Shown here piece by piece: positions 1 to 12,073 of a DNA stretch of 64,000 nucleotides; the first letter of the stretch is position 1, and the number at the start of each line of letters is the position of its first letter. A model generated the notes under the pieces. It had not been told where the DNA came from. It made no database searches and saw only the letters and a program-made list of their open reading frames with translations. The stretch covers positions 496,001 to 560,000 of the forward strand of contig JADDOH010000133.1 of assembly GCA_016648135.1 (NCBI GenBank). Reading direction: 5' to 3'. The position numbers were made by a program, and so were the translations under genes. This stretch comes from Agrypnia vestita (taxonomy: Eukaryota > Arthropoda > Insecta > Trichoptera > Phryganeidae).

Positions 1-299
1 ATATTGTATGATTGCAATAATCATAAATAATTTTTAATAAATAATTTATTTTTTAAATAAATTGATATGTTAACAAATTCATTTTTATTATATATTGTAT
101 CATGTCAAAGCTTTCCTTTCCATTCTTGTATTTGGGCTACTTTTAGCAAACTCAAACATATTTTAGACAAGAAAGAAATCTCAATTAGCTTAAAGAGAAA
201 AGTGCCAGTGATGACTATGGAGTGAAGACGATGGCCCTTACAAAGAAAAGTGTCGAAAATCTTAAATGAACACAACGATCCATGGAGAGATCCAAGCTT

Positions 300-596
300 G
301 GCGTAAGCCTAAGAGATTAAAGATTTAGAAATGAATTAGATGTGATGAAATCAGGCGCAGTAGAGTAGTGGATATCATGGATCGTGTAGCGAAGCTAAAA
401 TGGCTAAAAGAAAGATTCTACCAGATGGACTCCCAGAGTTCTGTCGGAACACCTCAAAGGAGATGAACCGACGATATAGCTGCTGTCGGGGGGAAGAAAT
501 GGCTACAACTAGCAAATAACAAGGAAGAATGGAAGAGTATGGAAGAGGCCTATATCCAGGAGTGGAAAGATGAAGGCTGAGCAAGAAGAAGAATAA
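300..596 (+). pseudogene. RTE-type LINE reverse transcriptase, C-terminal relic (family A, copy 1)
   Basis: One frame reads through about 300-580 with a single TGA at 464-466. It gives the terminal part of an endonuclease-reverse transcriptase polyprotein: 'VDIMDRVAKLKW', then 'TDDIAAVGGKKWLQLANN', then 'EEAYIQEWKDEG' and the stop at 578-580. The stop is followed by a GAAGAAGAAGAATAA tail, the simple-repeat 3' end typical of RTE elements. The endonuclease and reverse transcriptase catalytic domains are absent, so this is a 5'-truncated copy. Copy 2 of the same family lies at 62370-62591. Family assignment rests on the recognisable C-terminal wording of moth RTE proteins, recalled and not searched. 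Confidence 0.72.
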
Positions 597-607
597 GAAG
601 ATTGTAT

Positions 608-636
608 CATGATGAAGAGATCATTGGCCCCGAAAC
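608..636 (+). other. TGATGA-spacer-GAAAC motif, locus 1
   Basis: Directly downstream of the LINE tail the sequence reads ATGATGA (609-615), a 16-base spacer, then GAAAC (632-636), followed by ATCAATAAATAGAGG and AAACAAAG. The order and the CAATAAA/ACAAAG downstream block resemble the motif inside the foldback elements at 25.4 and 49.7 kb. The hairpin is weak here and the first C is an A, so this is a degenerate example. Confidence 0.35.
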
Positions 637-1111
637 ATCAATAAATAGAGGTTTAAACAAAGAGTTTTCTTTTAATTAATAATAATATAATGTAATGTCG
701 TTTATTATGTCCTCACTCAACATCCTGTACCAATGTCTGTAATTGGATTAAAGGAGTAAACTACTCTGGAAGCCTGAAATTAAGGTAGAAATTGGATGAT
801 TTTTTACAAGGAAATGATTAATTATGATTTCATTTTTATGGCGGCACTTATCAAGGAAAAAAACATTTTTTTTTTCCAAATCGAATATGCTAACTGAATA
901 AGTACTTCATTTATTAATGAGCACACGTCTCGAAGAAAGACGCACTGGAAAATGTTGTATCTCTGTCATGGCGGAGAAGCTCCACGGGAATGGAAATGAT
1001 CCGAAACATTTTGTTTTTATTTTATAACTTTATCAATAAACTAATTAATACATACTTTACCAAGTGCTAATTAAAAATTAAAATAATGAATCACCTCCTT
1101 GTAAAATATGT

Positions 1112-1129
1112 CCTAACCTAACCTAACCC
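1112..1129 (-). repeat. Short interstitial (TTAGG)n tract
   Basis: Just over three units of CCTAA on the plus strand, that is TTAGG on the minus strand, the insect-type telomeric pentamer. It is internal and short, so it marks ancestry and not a chromosome end. Confidence 0.7.
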
Positions 1130-1250
1130 CTTAAAGAATGGGGCTAAGAGATACAAAGTAACTATCCAACACTGAATTAACATTAATTAGTCTAATTACA
1201 ATAGCAACAAACATCACAAAAACACCCATTCTTCGGAAAAAAAAATAATG

Positions 1251-1320
1251 TCACCTTACCAGGAATCGAACCCGGAATCCTCGGCCAAAGAATAATAAAA
1301 TACGCTCACTAGTAAAAGTT
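1251..1320 (-). repeat. tRNA-derived SINE head or tRNA pseudogene
   Basis: On the minus strand the sequence contains a B-box GGTTCGATTCC inside a good T-arm (CCGGG-TTCGATT-CCTGG), preceded by an A-box-like TAGTGAGCG. The seven bases after the T-arm do not pair with a 5' acceptor strand, so it is not an intact tRNA gene. The B-box and T-arm match the tRNA-Gly-related copy at 16822-16890, but the A-box half differs. Confidence 0.5.
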
Positions 1321-1429
1321 TGCAAGTAGAAAAAATATATTCTAATCTACTCCCCCATTCTATAACAACAGTATACCTACTACTTACCACTTCATCATCG
1401 ATTGATGGGCACTCTACAATTCTCTGTTC

Positions 1430-1810
1430 ATTTTACATAGAGCGTTAGAGAGATATAGATGGTTCGGTTATATGGGTCCATACACTCCGCAGCAATGAAA
1501 ACCAAATAATAAGCTGCGGATTCAGCTTAGATTTATGGTGTTCCGCGACCACGCCCCTACGGATCGCACTGCGTATGATTCACATTAATTGATGCAGAAG
1601 GGGCGTGTGTTACAAATATTAATATCCCGGCAGCGCCTTCGCCTTTTATCCGCGGCTCCTTCGCGGAGTTCTATTTCGCACTACTTGTTAGCGTTTATAC
1701 AGTGGCTTCCGTGTGCGAGTGCGAATCAAGATCGCGTGTATTTTTTAAATTGTTATATTGCCTATAGGGTGTTCCGTTACGCAACAGAGCAATTAGCGCT
1801 AATATAGATT
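1430..1810. other. GC-richer low-copy island
   Basis: A complex, relatively GC-rich stretch with a CCACGCCCCTA GC-box-like site near 1550 and several CpGs. Open frames across it are short and unlike any family I know. I see no second copy in the window. Possible conserved non-coding DNA. Confidence 0.3.
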
Positions 1811-2143
1811 TAAATATAGCAAGGGGATATTCGTCACTGTTATGATGAATTATGATCAGTCGACAGATAAAACCAGCAAAGCTTTTCACGACCAAACGAT
1901 AAGATATCTGAAAAAAACGAAGTCATCATTATTGACTTAATTTAATGCTTTTAACAATAAAAAAACTATTCAACGATAATATGAAAGTCTTTTTAAAAGA
2001 AAGAAAAGTCAAATTGTTTGGGTAAATCGTGTTAATATTACCAAATATGGCTTGGTATTTAGGTATTACCCTAATAAATTCTAAATGTTTTATAACAACT
2101 GCAATTTCATTTTCAAGGGTCCTATTCTCCCTTGGGTATGTAC

Positions 2144-2177
2144 CCGAAGGAATTCAGGGTTAATCCAGGTCCTTCGG
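2144..2177. repeat. Small hairpin
   Basis: CCGAAGGA (2144-2151) and TCCTTCGG (2170-2177) form a perfect 8-bp stem with an 18-base loop. No role is apparent. Confidence 0.5.
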
Positions 2178-2498
2178 TGGCACAAGATACTGCTGAATTT
2201 GAATATTATGTGACTGTATTTATCATACTCGATCACGAATGTTTTCATTGCTTTCTGCTGTTCTGGAGGAAGATCGTAACATAGGTAATATCGCCGATAC
2301 CTACTGTCAAGCGGAAAAATAACTAGGCATTAGTAACGATATTTGAAAAAAGGTTGTGTTAAAAGCATTGCGAAAATTCGTCTATGATTAAAAATGAAAA
2401 TAATACGTAAATATGCTACCGTGATGCTTAAAAATGAAAATTTTTATTATTCCAGGTTGATGATATAACGGTCCAATTGTATAACATATATTTTTAAC

Positions 2499-2540
2499 TC
2501 CGTGCGCGTGCGTAACTGTGTGCGTGTATTCGCGCACACT
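2499..2540. repeat. Alternating CG/TG tract with hairpin
   Basis: A run of alternating purine-pyrimidine (CGTGCGCGTGCG, then GTGTGCGTG, then CGCGCACAC) of the kind prone to Z-DNA. GTGTGCG (2518-2524) pairs with CGCACAC (2533-2539). Confidence 0.45.
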
Positions 2541-2599
2541 ATATTGCATACAAAAAAATACAACGCGCACACAAATTTCAACAAAAAAAATAGTACGTA

Positions 2600-4512
2600 C
2601 TACTTACTATTCAGAAATATCCGTTTAATTAAATAACATCTATTTACCAATCACCTTTCTCGATTATTCTACTGATAATTTTTATATTTACTAACTCAAA
2701 TAAATACTGGGAAGATAACCTATTTGCAATGTTCTCTCATAGCTCATAAATAACAAATTTGGAACATAAAATTGAACAAAAGACTTTTCACTAGAAAAAT
2801 TCCTTAAGAAAACGTCTTAAACATAATTCCGAAACTTCCGGCTTCTACTTATTGATTGGAACTTGTTTTTGTGTATACCTGGAGCATGACATTATTTTCA
2901 ACGCCTCTTTTACTGTCTGTTCTAGCGTTTATTTTATTATATCTATTTTACTAATGCGCGTTTCCTTTTAATATACCTAAATTTTTGTGTGTATCTGCCA
3001 TATGATTATTTCAACTCCTCTTTTATTGTGTTTTGAGTGCTTTTTAAAATATTTTTATTTTTCTAAGTACATTTATTTTTATTATAAGTGCTCGAAACAT
3101 CTTACTTAAAATTAAAAAAGCAATAATCCTATTTATAGTTAAGACCGCACAAATAATCTGTACAGAATTCATAATAGTACCGATAAAAAATGTTTAACAA
3201 TTTTGCAGGTAAAACGCCCGACGGGAGTATCGAGGGGCCGGGGAGCGGGGAGGAGCTCCGGTAGTGCACATAAAAGCTTTTATTGGGGAGGATGTGAAAC
3301 CAGAGATGGGGGTAGGTACCCATATTAATGTAAACGTTCGCGAAACACTCAGCGGCCCCACATATTGAAAAGCAGATCAAGCACAATCCATAAAGGTTCC
3401 GAATACAAAGTAAAAACTTGACAGCGTACTATTCCGTTTTCATAGCCGCACCCAACGTACAATATTTAATAAAAATATACATGTGTACGAGAAATCAAAC
3501 AGGGGATGTTTACTATGTACATATTATAATATTTACGACTATATCCAATAAAGTATGCTCAAGATAGAACTGCGTCGTTTTTAAGCGAGTTGTTTCCGAT
3601 GGAGATAAAAAATATATTTTCGGGTTATATTCTAATAAAATGTTCATACCTCGACGGACAATAATGTTAACCCTTCTGTAGCCATGCAGGAAAATAAGTT
3701 TACCAAGCGCATCAAATCATTTTCGTTAATAAGCACAATATAAAATTCATGTTTTAGATCAATTCTTAAAAACATTTGAACATAGAAATACTCGTAATAA
3801 AGTAATTAAAGCTCTCCTACTAAAAACGTGTTCCATCTTTGGTTAAAGCAAATAAAGCGGTGGGATAAAGTCGGTGTTTTTGTTTGATGAAACTTGACGA
3901 ATGCCCCAAATCATATGACCGTGTTTATGAATATTTCACATTATCTTATAAATAATTAAAATAAAGAAGAATAGTGCGATAACAACCATGTTAAAGCCAT
4001 TGACACTAGTAAAGGCATGTATTTATTATTTAAAATCACAAATTCTTTAGGGTAACACGAGCTTGACATCATGGATGCGTTCGGGTATTTTCTTTTACGG
4101 TAGATTAAGGGTTAATTTGAATCTAAAGGAGTAAAAAATATTACATTTTCAAACATATGATGTATTCGTGTGTGTTTTTTCAGAAAATGGTTTTACACTG
4201 GCTCAACGTGCAGAATCTTAGAATACAATATTTGTGGACGACGAAAAGTAAAAAAAAAATTATTTGGGCCGTAGAACCACGTGTGATTTAATCCAATAGA
4301 TCTCCTAAAAAGTGAATGACGATTATTAAATAAGAATACAATTTTTCAAAAGCAACTTTAGAGCTCAGACTGCAAATAAAATTGTATTTCTACTAATGTT
4401 GTACGTAATATTTGTATTTTTTCTTGTATTGTTGTATTGTATTGTTGATTTGTATTTGAGTTTATAAGATCTATTGTAATTAATTAATATGAATGTATTT
4501 CTGGTAAATACA

Positions 4513-4550
<38 letters not shown>

Positions 4551-5640
4551 TGATGCACCTACAGACAAATATCAATGTGATTTTTTGTGGGTCTGAGATG
4601 TAAAAAAGAAAAAAAATTAATTTAACGTTTATACAGTGTCAGTTTAGTGCAGTGTCGCCATATAATATATTTTTTAAATTAAAAATAAATATAATATTTA
4701 AAAGTTTATAAAAATAATACGACAAAATAAGAAAAACTCTAATATCATCAACCTAAGAATGAAAGATTATAGAATAAGAAAGAACATAGTTGAAAACATT
4801 AAAATAATTTAGTTCGTCTTGATGCACCAAACTACGCAGTAAGGAATTATTTGAATGCGAGGGGATAACTAAAGATAGACCCAATTGCTTCTACAGCTGA
4901 ATATACTGCTTGCATAATGATTGTAAAAAAAAGAGATCATGAATATGGTAGACCATTTCACTAGGCATGATCTGGGCCTGTCGTCAAGGCTATCAATCTC
5001 CTTAGGCAGGTGCGCTCCTGGTAGCCAAAAATAGATATTCCTACCGTAAGTACACGTAAGTACTTGCATATCCTTTCACATTAGCATCATATTACAAAAA
5101 TGTGACCGAGTATAAGAGCATAGACGTACTATAAATATAGACTAGTTACAAACCAAAATATCTGCTACACAAACTATAACACGAATTACTGTGAACACAG
5201 ACGCACATCGCGGGAGTTGGTTAGCTGCGCTATAAGAAAGAAAGAGAAAACATCATAGACTACCAACGTAGAAAATACAGAAATCTCCGTAGTCTGAAGT
5301 CGGTTTGAATTTCTCTACAAATTATTGAAATAAAACTCACTTATGGGAAGGTAATAATATCCTCTTCTTTATTATGTGATGAAACATTACAAAGACTAAC
5401 ACAACAGACATAGTTCAAGTTGGATTCTTTAAATTGTTAAGGCAAAAAGCGCAAGAGGCAAAAAGTAAACAGTGCGATTAGCTACAACTTCATGCGCATT
5501 CGTTCTGCAAAATTGTTTTATTGTCCTTTCTTATACGTGGTTACGAAAATACTTTATATCTCTTTCTGACTAATACATTTAGTACGTAATAGAAGACAGC
5601 AGAGACTAGATGTCTCAGATTTGGTTTTTGGTGACTAGTC
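2600..5640. other. AT-rich DNA without recognisable genes
   Basis: I see no coding signal here. There are short GC-richer patches near 3190-3370, a TTGTA-rich stretch at 4410-4456 and a (TA)n run at 4519-4546. No second copies were noticed elsewhere in the window. Confidence 0.4.
4519..4546. repeat. (TA)n microsatellite
   Basis: About 13 TA units, directly after a CAATTTATTT sequence that could be the 3' edge of a retroelement. Confidence 0.8.
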
Positions 5641-5642
<2 letters not shown>

Positions 5643-5682
<40 letters not shown>

Positions 5683-5683
5683 T
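5643..5683. repeat. (TA)n plus poly-T tract
   Basis: About 11 TA units followed by about 19 T. The poly-T could be the reversed A-tail of a minus-strand retroelement, but no element body is recognisable downstream. Confidence 0.7.
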
Positions 5684-5699
5684 AATATAAAGACTACAT

Positions 5700-6090
5700 C
5701 TATCTGTGCATCGACCGTTAGCGTGTGAAAGTCTGCGGTCCACTGAGTATTTGGCGGGAAGCCGGCCTTATTGGCGGGAGCTCTTCACCCGTAAAGGATA
5801 GGGCGCAACGAACGGCTTAAGTTTGCGCCGGCCATTAGTGATCGTAAATTACCAAAGCGGTGTTTCCACGACGGCCCGCAGCCAGAATCCACTTAAATAC
5901 TTTTACCTGCAAAGACTGGATGTATATTTTGATTATGAAAGAACTCCCCGTCTCCCATCCCGCGGCCCGAGAAAGGGCGAGAATCTCGAAATCTGTAATC
6001 CCGGCTTGACACTTTATGGTCACCCTCCGGACGAAATGTTGTTTTGGCTTGTTTATCTGGTTATCGAAATGTTTATAGCTCGAGGACCTT
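5700..6090. other. GC-rich low-copy island
   Basis: GC-rich, complex sequence in which both strands happen to be open for 62 to 101 codons. The proteins match nothing I know and overlap on opposite strands, which points to low stop density and not to coding. Candidate conserved non-coding DNA. Confidence 0.3.
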
Positions 6091-6788
6091 CAGACCCGCA
6101 TCAAAAAATATGCCATTTGTTCGAATAGATACGATTTCACCGTCGTAATATGAAATTTAAAGAAGAATAAGACCGAAACCGCCAGTAGATTTTATTTATT
6201 CATACGAGAATAAGCATTGTAATACAACGCACAATTTAGGGGTTGTTTATCTCTCCATTCTATCCTATCTCTCATGACCATATTTATGTTCATCCCTCTA
6301 AACTTCCAAATAATTGGATATATTTATTCGTGCCTACTTATTATATAACACTAATTTTATATTAAATTTATCTAAGTTACCCCCTGTAAAGGAATATTAT
6401 TTATAGAAATTCAATGATGCATTACCTTACTTTCTTTAAATAAGAAAAAATTGAGGAATTGAATTTGGCAGCTACTTTGTGGTAGTACATGATTATTTAA
6501 ATTTTCACTAAAAATATGTACTATCACTATGTTATCGCATGATTATTCTTATTTATTATAATCATCCTCTACGAAAAGGTTATAATTGACGAAATTAGAT
6601 TTTCATAAAGCAATGAATAATTAATAACTTCATGCGATGGCATAAAATTAAAATTAAATTATTTTACTTAGAGCTTTAATACAAGTCCAAGAACACTTAA
6701 ATTAACATAACTGAATGTCCAAATTTGTTAATATCATAATGTCATTAGATTAATAATAATAATTATAAACTATTATTGTACTTTTGAA

Positions 6789-7260
6789 TAAGACAGAAAA
6801 ATCTTAAATTGTTTCAGCCGAAATTCCGAATAGGTTTACCTACAATTATGAATTTCATTCCTTTAGGCGACTTTAAAATTAAGTTTATTTAATAAAGTAA
6901 TAATTTAGTAGAAGTGTAACATTAACTTTATTGAATAATTATCGTGTAAGCAAGAAAGAGAAAAATCTTAAATTGCTTTCAGCCGAAACTATTCCGAATA
7001 GGTTTACAACTACTTGATTCCTTTAAGCAAACATTAAAATTAAGTTTATTAAATAATTATCGTCGAAGTTTAAAATTAAGTTTATTGAATAATCATCCTA
7101 GAAGTGTAAAATTAGTTTTATTGAATAATTATCGTAAAAGCAAGAAAGAGAAAAATATTTAATTGCTTTCAGTAGAAATTATTCCGAAAAGGTTAATAAT
7201 TATTTCATTCATTTAGCCGACATTAAGATTAAGTTTATTGGATAATTATTATAGTAGAAT
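6789..7260. repeat. Diverged tandem repeat, about three units with nested sub-repeats
   Basis: Three units begin with (AAGA)GAAAAATCTTAAATTG or a variant, near 6790, 6950 and 7145, followed by CAGCCGAAA-ATTCCGAA-AGGTT. Each continues with one to three copies of a sub-unit reading AAAATTAAGTTTATTGAATA then ATTATCGT. Unit length is roughly 115-195 bp depending on how many sub-units it holds. Confidence 0.7.
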
Positions 7261-7969
7261 TGTGAAAATTTATACATAGAGTAGTTTATTGTTATATGCT
7301 TATCGAATTTAAGTATGATCGTTAGATTTCGCGCCATAACAGTAAATAACTATGTGGAGTTTGCTGTAGGTACCATTTACACGAGAAAAAAGTTCACAGT
7401 CCATGAAATCATTGATTTTTACATTTATGTATTTTTTACATGTTACCTAGACAGGAGGGTAGTCAAACGTACATGACGAAATGATTTTTCAGGAGATGTA
7501 TTTGTTCGAGGGATTGGTTTTCGGATAGGGTCAGTGATGCTGTATCTATTTCGGTGAGATGGAATCCAGTTCAGGAGTTCAACCTATTTTCGTAAGCAGC
7601 GGGCGATACTATCGATCAACTGCGAAGCAGGCGGTGGTCCAGACTCCAGACTACGATTCCGGTGGATGAAAAAATTATGAAGAGTCAAATTCAGCGAAGA
7701 ATGGCTTGTAAAGGTCTAAATCGGAAAAAATGATTTAAAAAAATGATCGACGTTCGGCCAATGTCGTAAATTTTAAATGTCCTGTGAATCTCACTCCTGA
7801 CCAGTTAGTTCTATTTTCATAGCACAAGCGTTTAGCTCAGTTTGAAAATAGTAAGAGTATTGATGTGATCCGTGTTCGCATCTCTATTAAAAAAAAAATC
7901 ATAGCGATTATTATTCAGGGCTTGCACGTTAAAATAAGGTACTTACTCTTCTTAAAATATTAATTAATT

Positions 7970-8170
7970 AAGATAAATTATAGAAATCTCAGAGACAAAG
8001 CTAATTAAATGGGAAACGTGTACGGAAGTCTTTAAAGGGTATCTCAGAGCTTATAATCTATACGAGGGCTTAAATTATCACTTTACACAATGCAACATTC
8101 CGACCGAAACGTGTTAATAATCCAATAAATAGGGGTTCAAATTTTTCTTATTATTAATATCTATAAATAA
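7970..8170 (+). repeat. Dispersed repeat family B, copy 1
   Basis: Shares TTATAGAA-TCTCA-AGA, GGGAAACGTGTACG-AAGTCTTTA and CACTTTACACAATGCAAC with copies at 38763, 61923 and 63093. The unit is non-coding, and this copy ends with CGAAACGTGTTAATAATCC. Element class is unknown. Confidence 0.6.
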
Positions 8171-8659
8171 TGTTACCACAAAGTCATGTTGTAGATATTG
8201 AAGAAGTAAAATATTATTATTTATTTAGAACAAATAAAAAAATAATATTAATCTAGCAAAACAAAAATTTCAGGAGAAAGCAGTGAAAAATCAATGAGGA
8301 AGAAGGTACCTACTAATTTGTTGAGATTTCCTCTCTATTTCTTCCGGCAAAGTTCATCCCGGATAATCCTCGTGCTCGGGAGATTTTATTAGCGTCAACA
8401 TATCCAGAAAGCCGGAAGGAACTCTTTCATCCTCGATTATAAAAATACGTAAGTGTGTATTCTTCCATAGGAAGAACTGCTGTAAAGCTCCAACTATTCT
8501 GAATGCATCAGCGCGCAATCACGAAGCAATCTGCTAAAGATATATTTTTAAGTGCGGTCGATTTTAACATATTGACTTTTTGAGAGTTGAAACTAAGCTA
8601 TTCCATTGTTAGATTGAAGATAAATTGTTTTAATTAAAAAAGTAAAGATTGAAGATGGT

Positions 8660-8960
8660 TGTGAAAAGGAAGAATTTCGACCCTACCAATGGAATCTTCC
8701 GGTGTTCGTGGAATGTATCATGTGTGGACATGTGGCAAGCGTGTAAAAGAGGCATATTGAATCTACTTACACTATTTTTTGTAGATGAATCGAAGTTGCA
8801 AGTAAAATTACACTTAAGTTTAAATGCTTCGACTCGATCGAAAAGCCAAAGACGGAATGATTCAGCGGCGCAGGGTTCCCCGCCGCTACTCGTAAATGAA
8901 TTCGCTTACGCCGATGACTGCTGCATTTTACGTGATAAGATTTATTTGAACTCAGAATCC
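8660..8960 (+). repeat. Dispersed repeat family C, copy 1
   Basis: Matches 19180-19450 in order: an AAGAATTYC start, a CTTC-GGT-TTCGT-GA-TATGT block, GTGTGG-AAGCGT, then TCGA-CGAAAG-CCAA and GGCGC-GGGTTC-CCGC. The 109-codon open frame across it (8649-8978) reflects the GC-rich repeat and has no recognisable domain. Confidence 0.55.
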
Positions 8961-9699
8961 ACGCAATCTACCCGGTGATTTCGCATCTCGACTGACTTGT
9001 TAATTTATAATTCAAATCTTAATTGTATTTTCTACACTTTTTCTAACATCTCCACAATTCAAAGTGTATTTCCGTTACATGTTGTTGTTCTAATTAATCA
9101 TTCTTCAATTATTTATAAGGGACATCAATGGCCTGCTAAGAATAGTGTGCCCAACGAACTACGTACGAATATGTGTAGTAAAAAGTAACAAATGTAGCCG
9201 CAAACAAGCTATCAACTTAGCTGACGATCCCTTGGGAATATGAAAGGGATGTTGGTAGAGAATGGTACGTTGCTAAGACTTCAAGAAACGAACTTAATAC
9301 GATGTTGGTGTATCCAAAAAGTATATATTAATGAACAATTTGATGCATACAGAAACGTATAAAAGATAAGTATATTCATACCGATGTCGTCAAAAATGTC
9401 GATAATAGTAACAACGTTATCGACTCCGTAATGATAAGCAAAACGCTGAATTTTTGAAAAATATTTAGGATTGTTCCACATTAATACTTAGATATACATG
9501 TTATAATTTAATTACTTTTTAAAAAATAAATAACAATGTTTTCACTTGTTCCCATTCAGATGACAAAAAATTATTTCCTCAAACGAAAAGTTTGAAGATT
9601 TAGAAAAAAACAAAATGTCAACAAAAGAAACAAATAACTGCATCATTTCCGACTTTCAAATTTTCCCATTCAATGCATCTTTCAATGATACTGACAGGT

Positions 9700-10000
9700 A
9701 GAATATATTGAAGCAAGGTACGAAGATTAGGCTGGACATAGTGAAAGAAGTAAAAATGATCGAAAAAATCTCAAAAAAAAATTTTTGGGTTACACCGATG
9801 GTTGCGTACCGCCTCCTAGAAACAATAATAAAGGGAAAATAGAAAGCAAATCGTGGAAGGGTACAAGTCCTTGTTGTGAAACATCCGGAAGTATACCGAT
9901 CTCGAAAAGTCGAAAAGCTGTTTTAACAGTTTGGACAAATGGTGGATAATATATTTAACATGGCCAACATGGCCACGTCACTCAAAGAAGAGGAATAGTT
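9700..10000 (+). pseudogene. Degraded RTE-type LINE C-terminus
   Basis: Frames pieced across stops give a WAGH-like tract, 'GKIESKSWKG', an 'NIRKYTDLE' segment and 'WWIIYLTWPTWPRHSKK' near 9935-9995. These parallel the last third of RTE C-termini of the form '(L)GHV...GKIEGKR...WLRN(I/L)R...'. Frameshifts and stops are frequent, so the copy is old. This is a weaker call than the other RTE relics because no long single frame supports it. Confidence 0.4.
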
Positions 10001-10289
10001 AAGTGAGTATTCATATAAACGAAAACAATAAAGAAACGCATCAATTTATGATTCAACTCTTATTGCGTATAATGTTAGCCAAAATAATCAAAATTAGTGA
10101 TAAATGTTTTCAATTTATATTCAATTGTATTCATACTCCGTAAAAGACATTTCGCCTACTAAACTAATTTATACAATTTGAATTAGATTAAGTTTAGATA
10201 AATTAACGGTAACACCATCAACATAATCCCTTAATATATATTAAACTAATTTATTTAAACGAGATAACTCACTTGTCTTAGATTAAATT

Positions 10290-10765
10290 AATTAATTAGC
10301 CAGCTTACCATCGAGACGTTTCCCCGCGGGAGAGGTAAGTGGGATAGAACGCCGCTCACTACTGTCGCTTCATCCAAGATGTCGTCTCTTATTCTAAAAC
10401 AAGCTCTTCGACTATTGAACATAATTATCTTTCAGTTTTGCTGGCCAAGACTATGCCGGAGGTCCTCTATTTTTGGTGCCAGCGACACTCGCGTCCTGCA
10501 ACATTCTTACTATCCTCTCGTTGTTCATTCGTTCAAGATGATCATACCACATGTTCTTAATCCTATTTACTATTTTTTTCCTTTTTAAGTTTAAATTTAC
10601 TCGTTATTTATTCATTCTTTACTCCATCGTAAATGATTTGATGCATATACGCTTGATGCTCATTTTAACTGCATTCATCCTGATTTCGTTACACTTTTTC
10701 CAAGTCCAGGCTTCACTTCCATATATCAATTTTGATACCAGAATTCCATTGGCCAAGACCTACGT
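10290..10765 (-). pseudogene. RTE-type LINE C-terminal relic (family D, copy 1)
   Basis: On the minus strand, from about 10760 downward, the sequence reads 'SEAWTWKKCNEIRMNAVKMS' (the conserved YGSE-WTL step after the reverse transcriptase), then 'SVAGTKNRGPP', and ends in 'SHLPLPRGN' near 10320. The parts lie in different frames with several stops. Three other copies of the family (23190, 55290, 59355) share the ending 'VWRSILSAYPxGETA' or its equivalent, including the GGGAAACGGCGTGAT or similar terminal nucleotides. Confidence 0.62.
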
Positions 10766-10934
10766 CACCTTATTTACATAAATCGACGATCCCTACTCAA
10801 AGTAAGACGTCTATAAGAAAACAATTTTACAGGAGAGATTTGAAGTTAGACTTAACGTACAAAATGAGCGTTTACGTCAGTTTTTTCTCTGAATTTATAA
10901 AAAAAATTATATTGCAGTGAAGAGAGTTTTACGT

Positions 10935-11228
10935 TTATGTTTGTGATGATTTATGTACCACCGTTTTGCATGAAAGACGCTTCAAGGGAGCTTTACAGAT
11001 GCGACTTCCCGAATACGTGATTCGACCCTTCTTGAAAAATTCCTGATTTTCCATAGATCTCAACACTGGTGGCAGCTGATTCCACATAACCGGGCCTGGA
11101 ATGCTGAAAGCACGTTCGGAAAACTTGGTGGCTCCAGATCTCCTTGGTACTACCAGCTTGCAGAGTGTCTCCGATTTAGCTGACCGCAGTTGACCAAAGA
11201 TATTGTCCGAGATACAGAGGTCCATCAA
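10935..11228 (-). pseudogene. CR1/L2-like LINE reverse transcriptase C-terminus
   Basis: A 97-codon minus-strand frame contains 'LRSAKSETLCKLVVPRR', 'RAFSIPGPVMWNQLPPVLR' and 'FFKK'. This is the hallmark end of CR1/L2-type polyproteins ('LxVPR...G.RAFS..GP.xWN.LP..LR...FK..LK'). The last 25 residues drift from the family, which suggests a frameshift after FFKK. Upstream reverse transcriptase is missing, so it is a 5'-truncated insertion. No clear A-rich tail follows on the minus strand side. Confidence 0.72.
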
Positions 11229-11379
11229 AGATTGTGGCGCATTTCTTTGAAGAATTTTTTATTTTCTTTTTTCTATGTATTGACACAAAATATACCAAAC
11301 TGCATTTTTGGTAGATATCAGAGTTTGCGTAGGTTATGTTAAATTATCAATTATATTATACAATAGCGAAGATGAAGGT

Positions 11380-11745
11380 ACTCCGAAAATTTTTTGAACA
11401 CAAGAAAATGGACAGTGGAACCAAGCGCTGCAAAAATTTGTACGATGAACCAGATACCATGACTACCTACACATTGAAGATCACTCAACTAAATATTCTG
11501 AGCCGGACCAGTCCTACGAACGTCTCCTCCAAATTACCCACATATGGCACTGCATCAAGAACCCTAAAGGATGCGACAGCACGGAGGACCTCGAAAAAGA
11601 TAGGGCGATAATATTGAGAAGGACGCTAGAAAACTTGGCATTCATGCGTACTATCCTGAGGACGAACGGCACTTGCGTAAACTACTATGAGAAGGCAAAA
11701 ATCCTCAATCGTGGCGACGTGATGTTGATGATGATGATGGTGTGA
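11380..11745 (+). pseudogene. RTE-type LINE C-terminal relic
   Basis: The frame starting near 11336 gives 'NLYDEPDTMTTYTLKITQL', equivalent to the family's 'LY.EPDIVT.IKI.RL'. After a frameshift around 11610 the expected end appears as 'EKDARKLGIHAYYPEDER' and 'RKLL'. It closes on a GATGTTGATGATGATGATGG simple-repeat tail (about 11720-11740), a known RTE 3' feature. Reverse transcriptase and endonuclease domains are lost. Confidence 0.65.
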
Positions 11746-11967
11746 ATAAAGTAGTGGGTTACCACAACATAAATGCATAAAATTTAACTAATCTTTCCAT
11801 TCCCATACACTTAAACCATTACACCCTGTTAAATAAAAAGGCCAAATAATGAACAATCTCGAAAATTTAGAAATAAAAAAAAAAATTAAATTCTACTAAA
11901 ACTCTAATCAATAACATAATATTTCAAAATTCTTCACCGCTCCTTACTTTATTCCCGTTAACTCAAA

Positions 11968-11995
11968 CCCCACCCCCAGCTAACCCCCTCCCCCC
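11968..11995 (-). other. G-quadruplex candidate
   Basis: The minus strand has four G-runs (6, 5, 5 and 4) separated by loops of 1, 6 and 1 bases, within a plus-strand C-rich, G-poor stretch (about 11937-12027). Confidence 0.55.
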
Positions 11996-12073
11996 AAACA
12001 TAACTCCACCCACCTCTATCAGTACCTTAGATAATTAATTTTACTCTTATGCTTCAGTTTATATCATCACCCG

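Noticed and set aside
1112..1129. Chromosome end or telomere
   Set aside because: The tract is only three to four units long and is flanked by ordinary sequence on both sides; the same holds for 45247 and 56595.
1251..1320. Functional tRNA gene on the minus strand
   Set aside because: The T-arm and B-box are good, but the acceptor stem does not pair and the anticodon arm is absent.
5823..6128. 101-codon frame as a possible exon
   Set aside because: It has no recognisable domain, a second frame is open on the opposite strand, and no splice or promoter context stands out.
6789..7260. CRISPR-like array
   Set aside because: The repeats are long, diverged and nested with no unique spacers, and the genome is eukaryotic.
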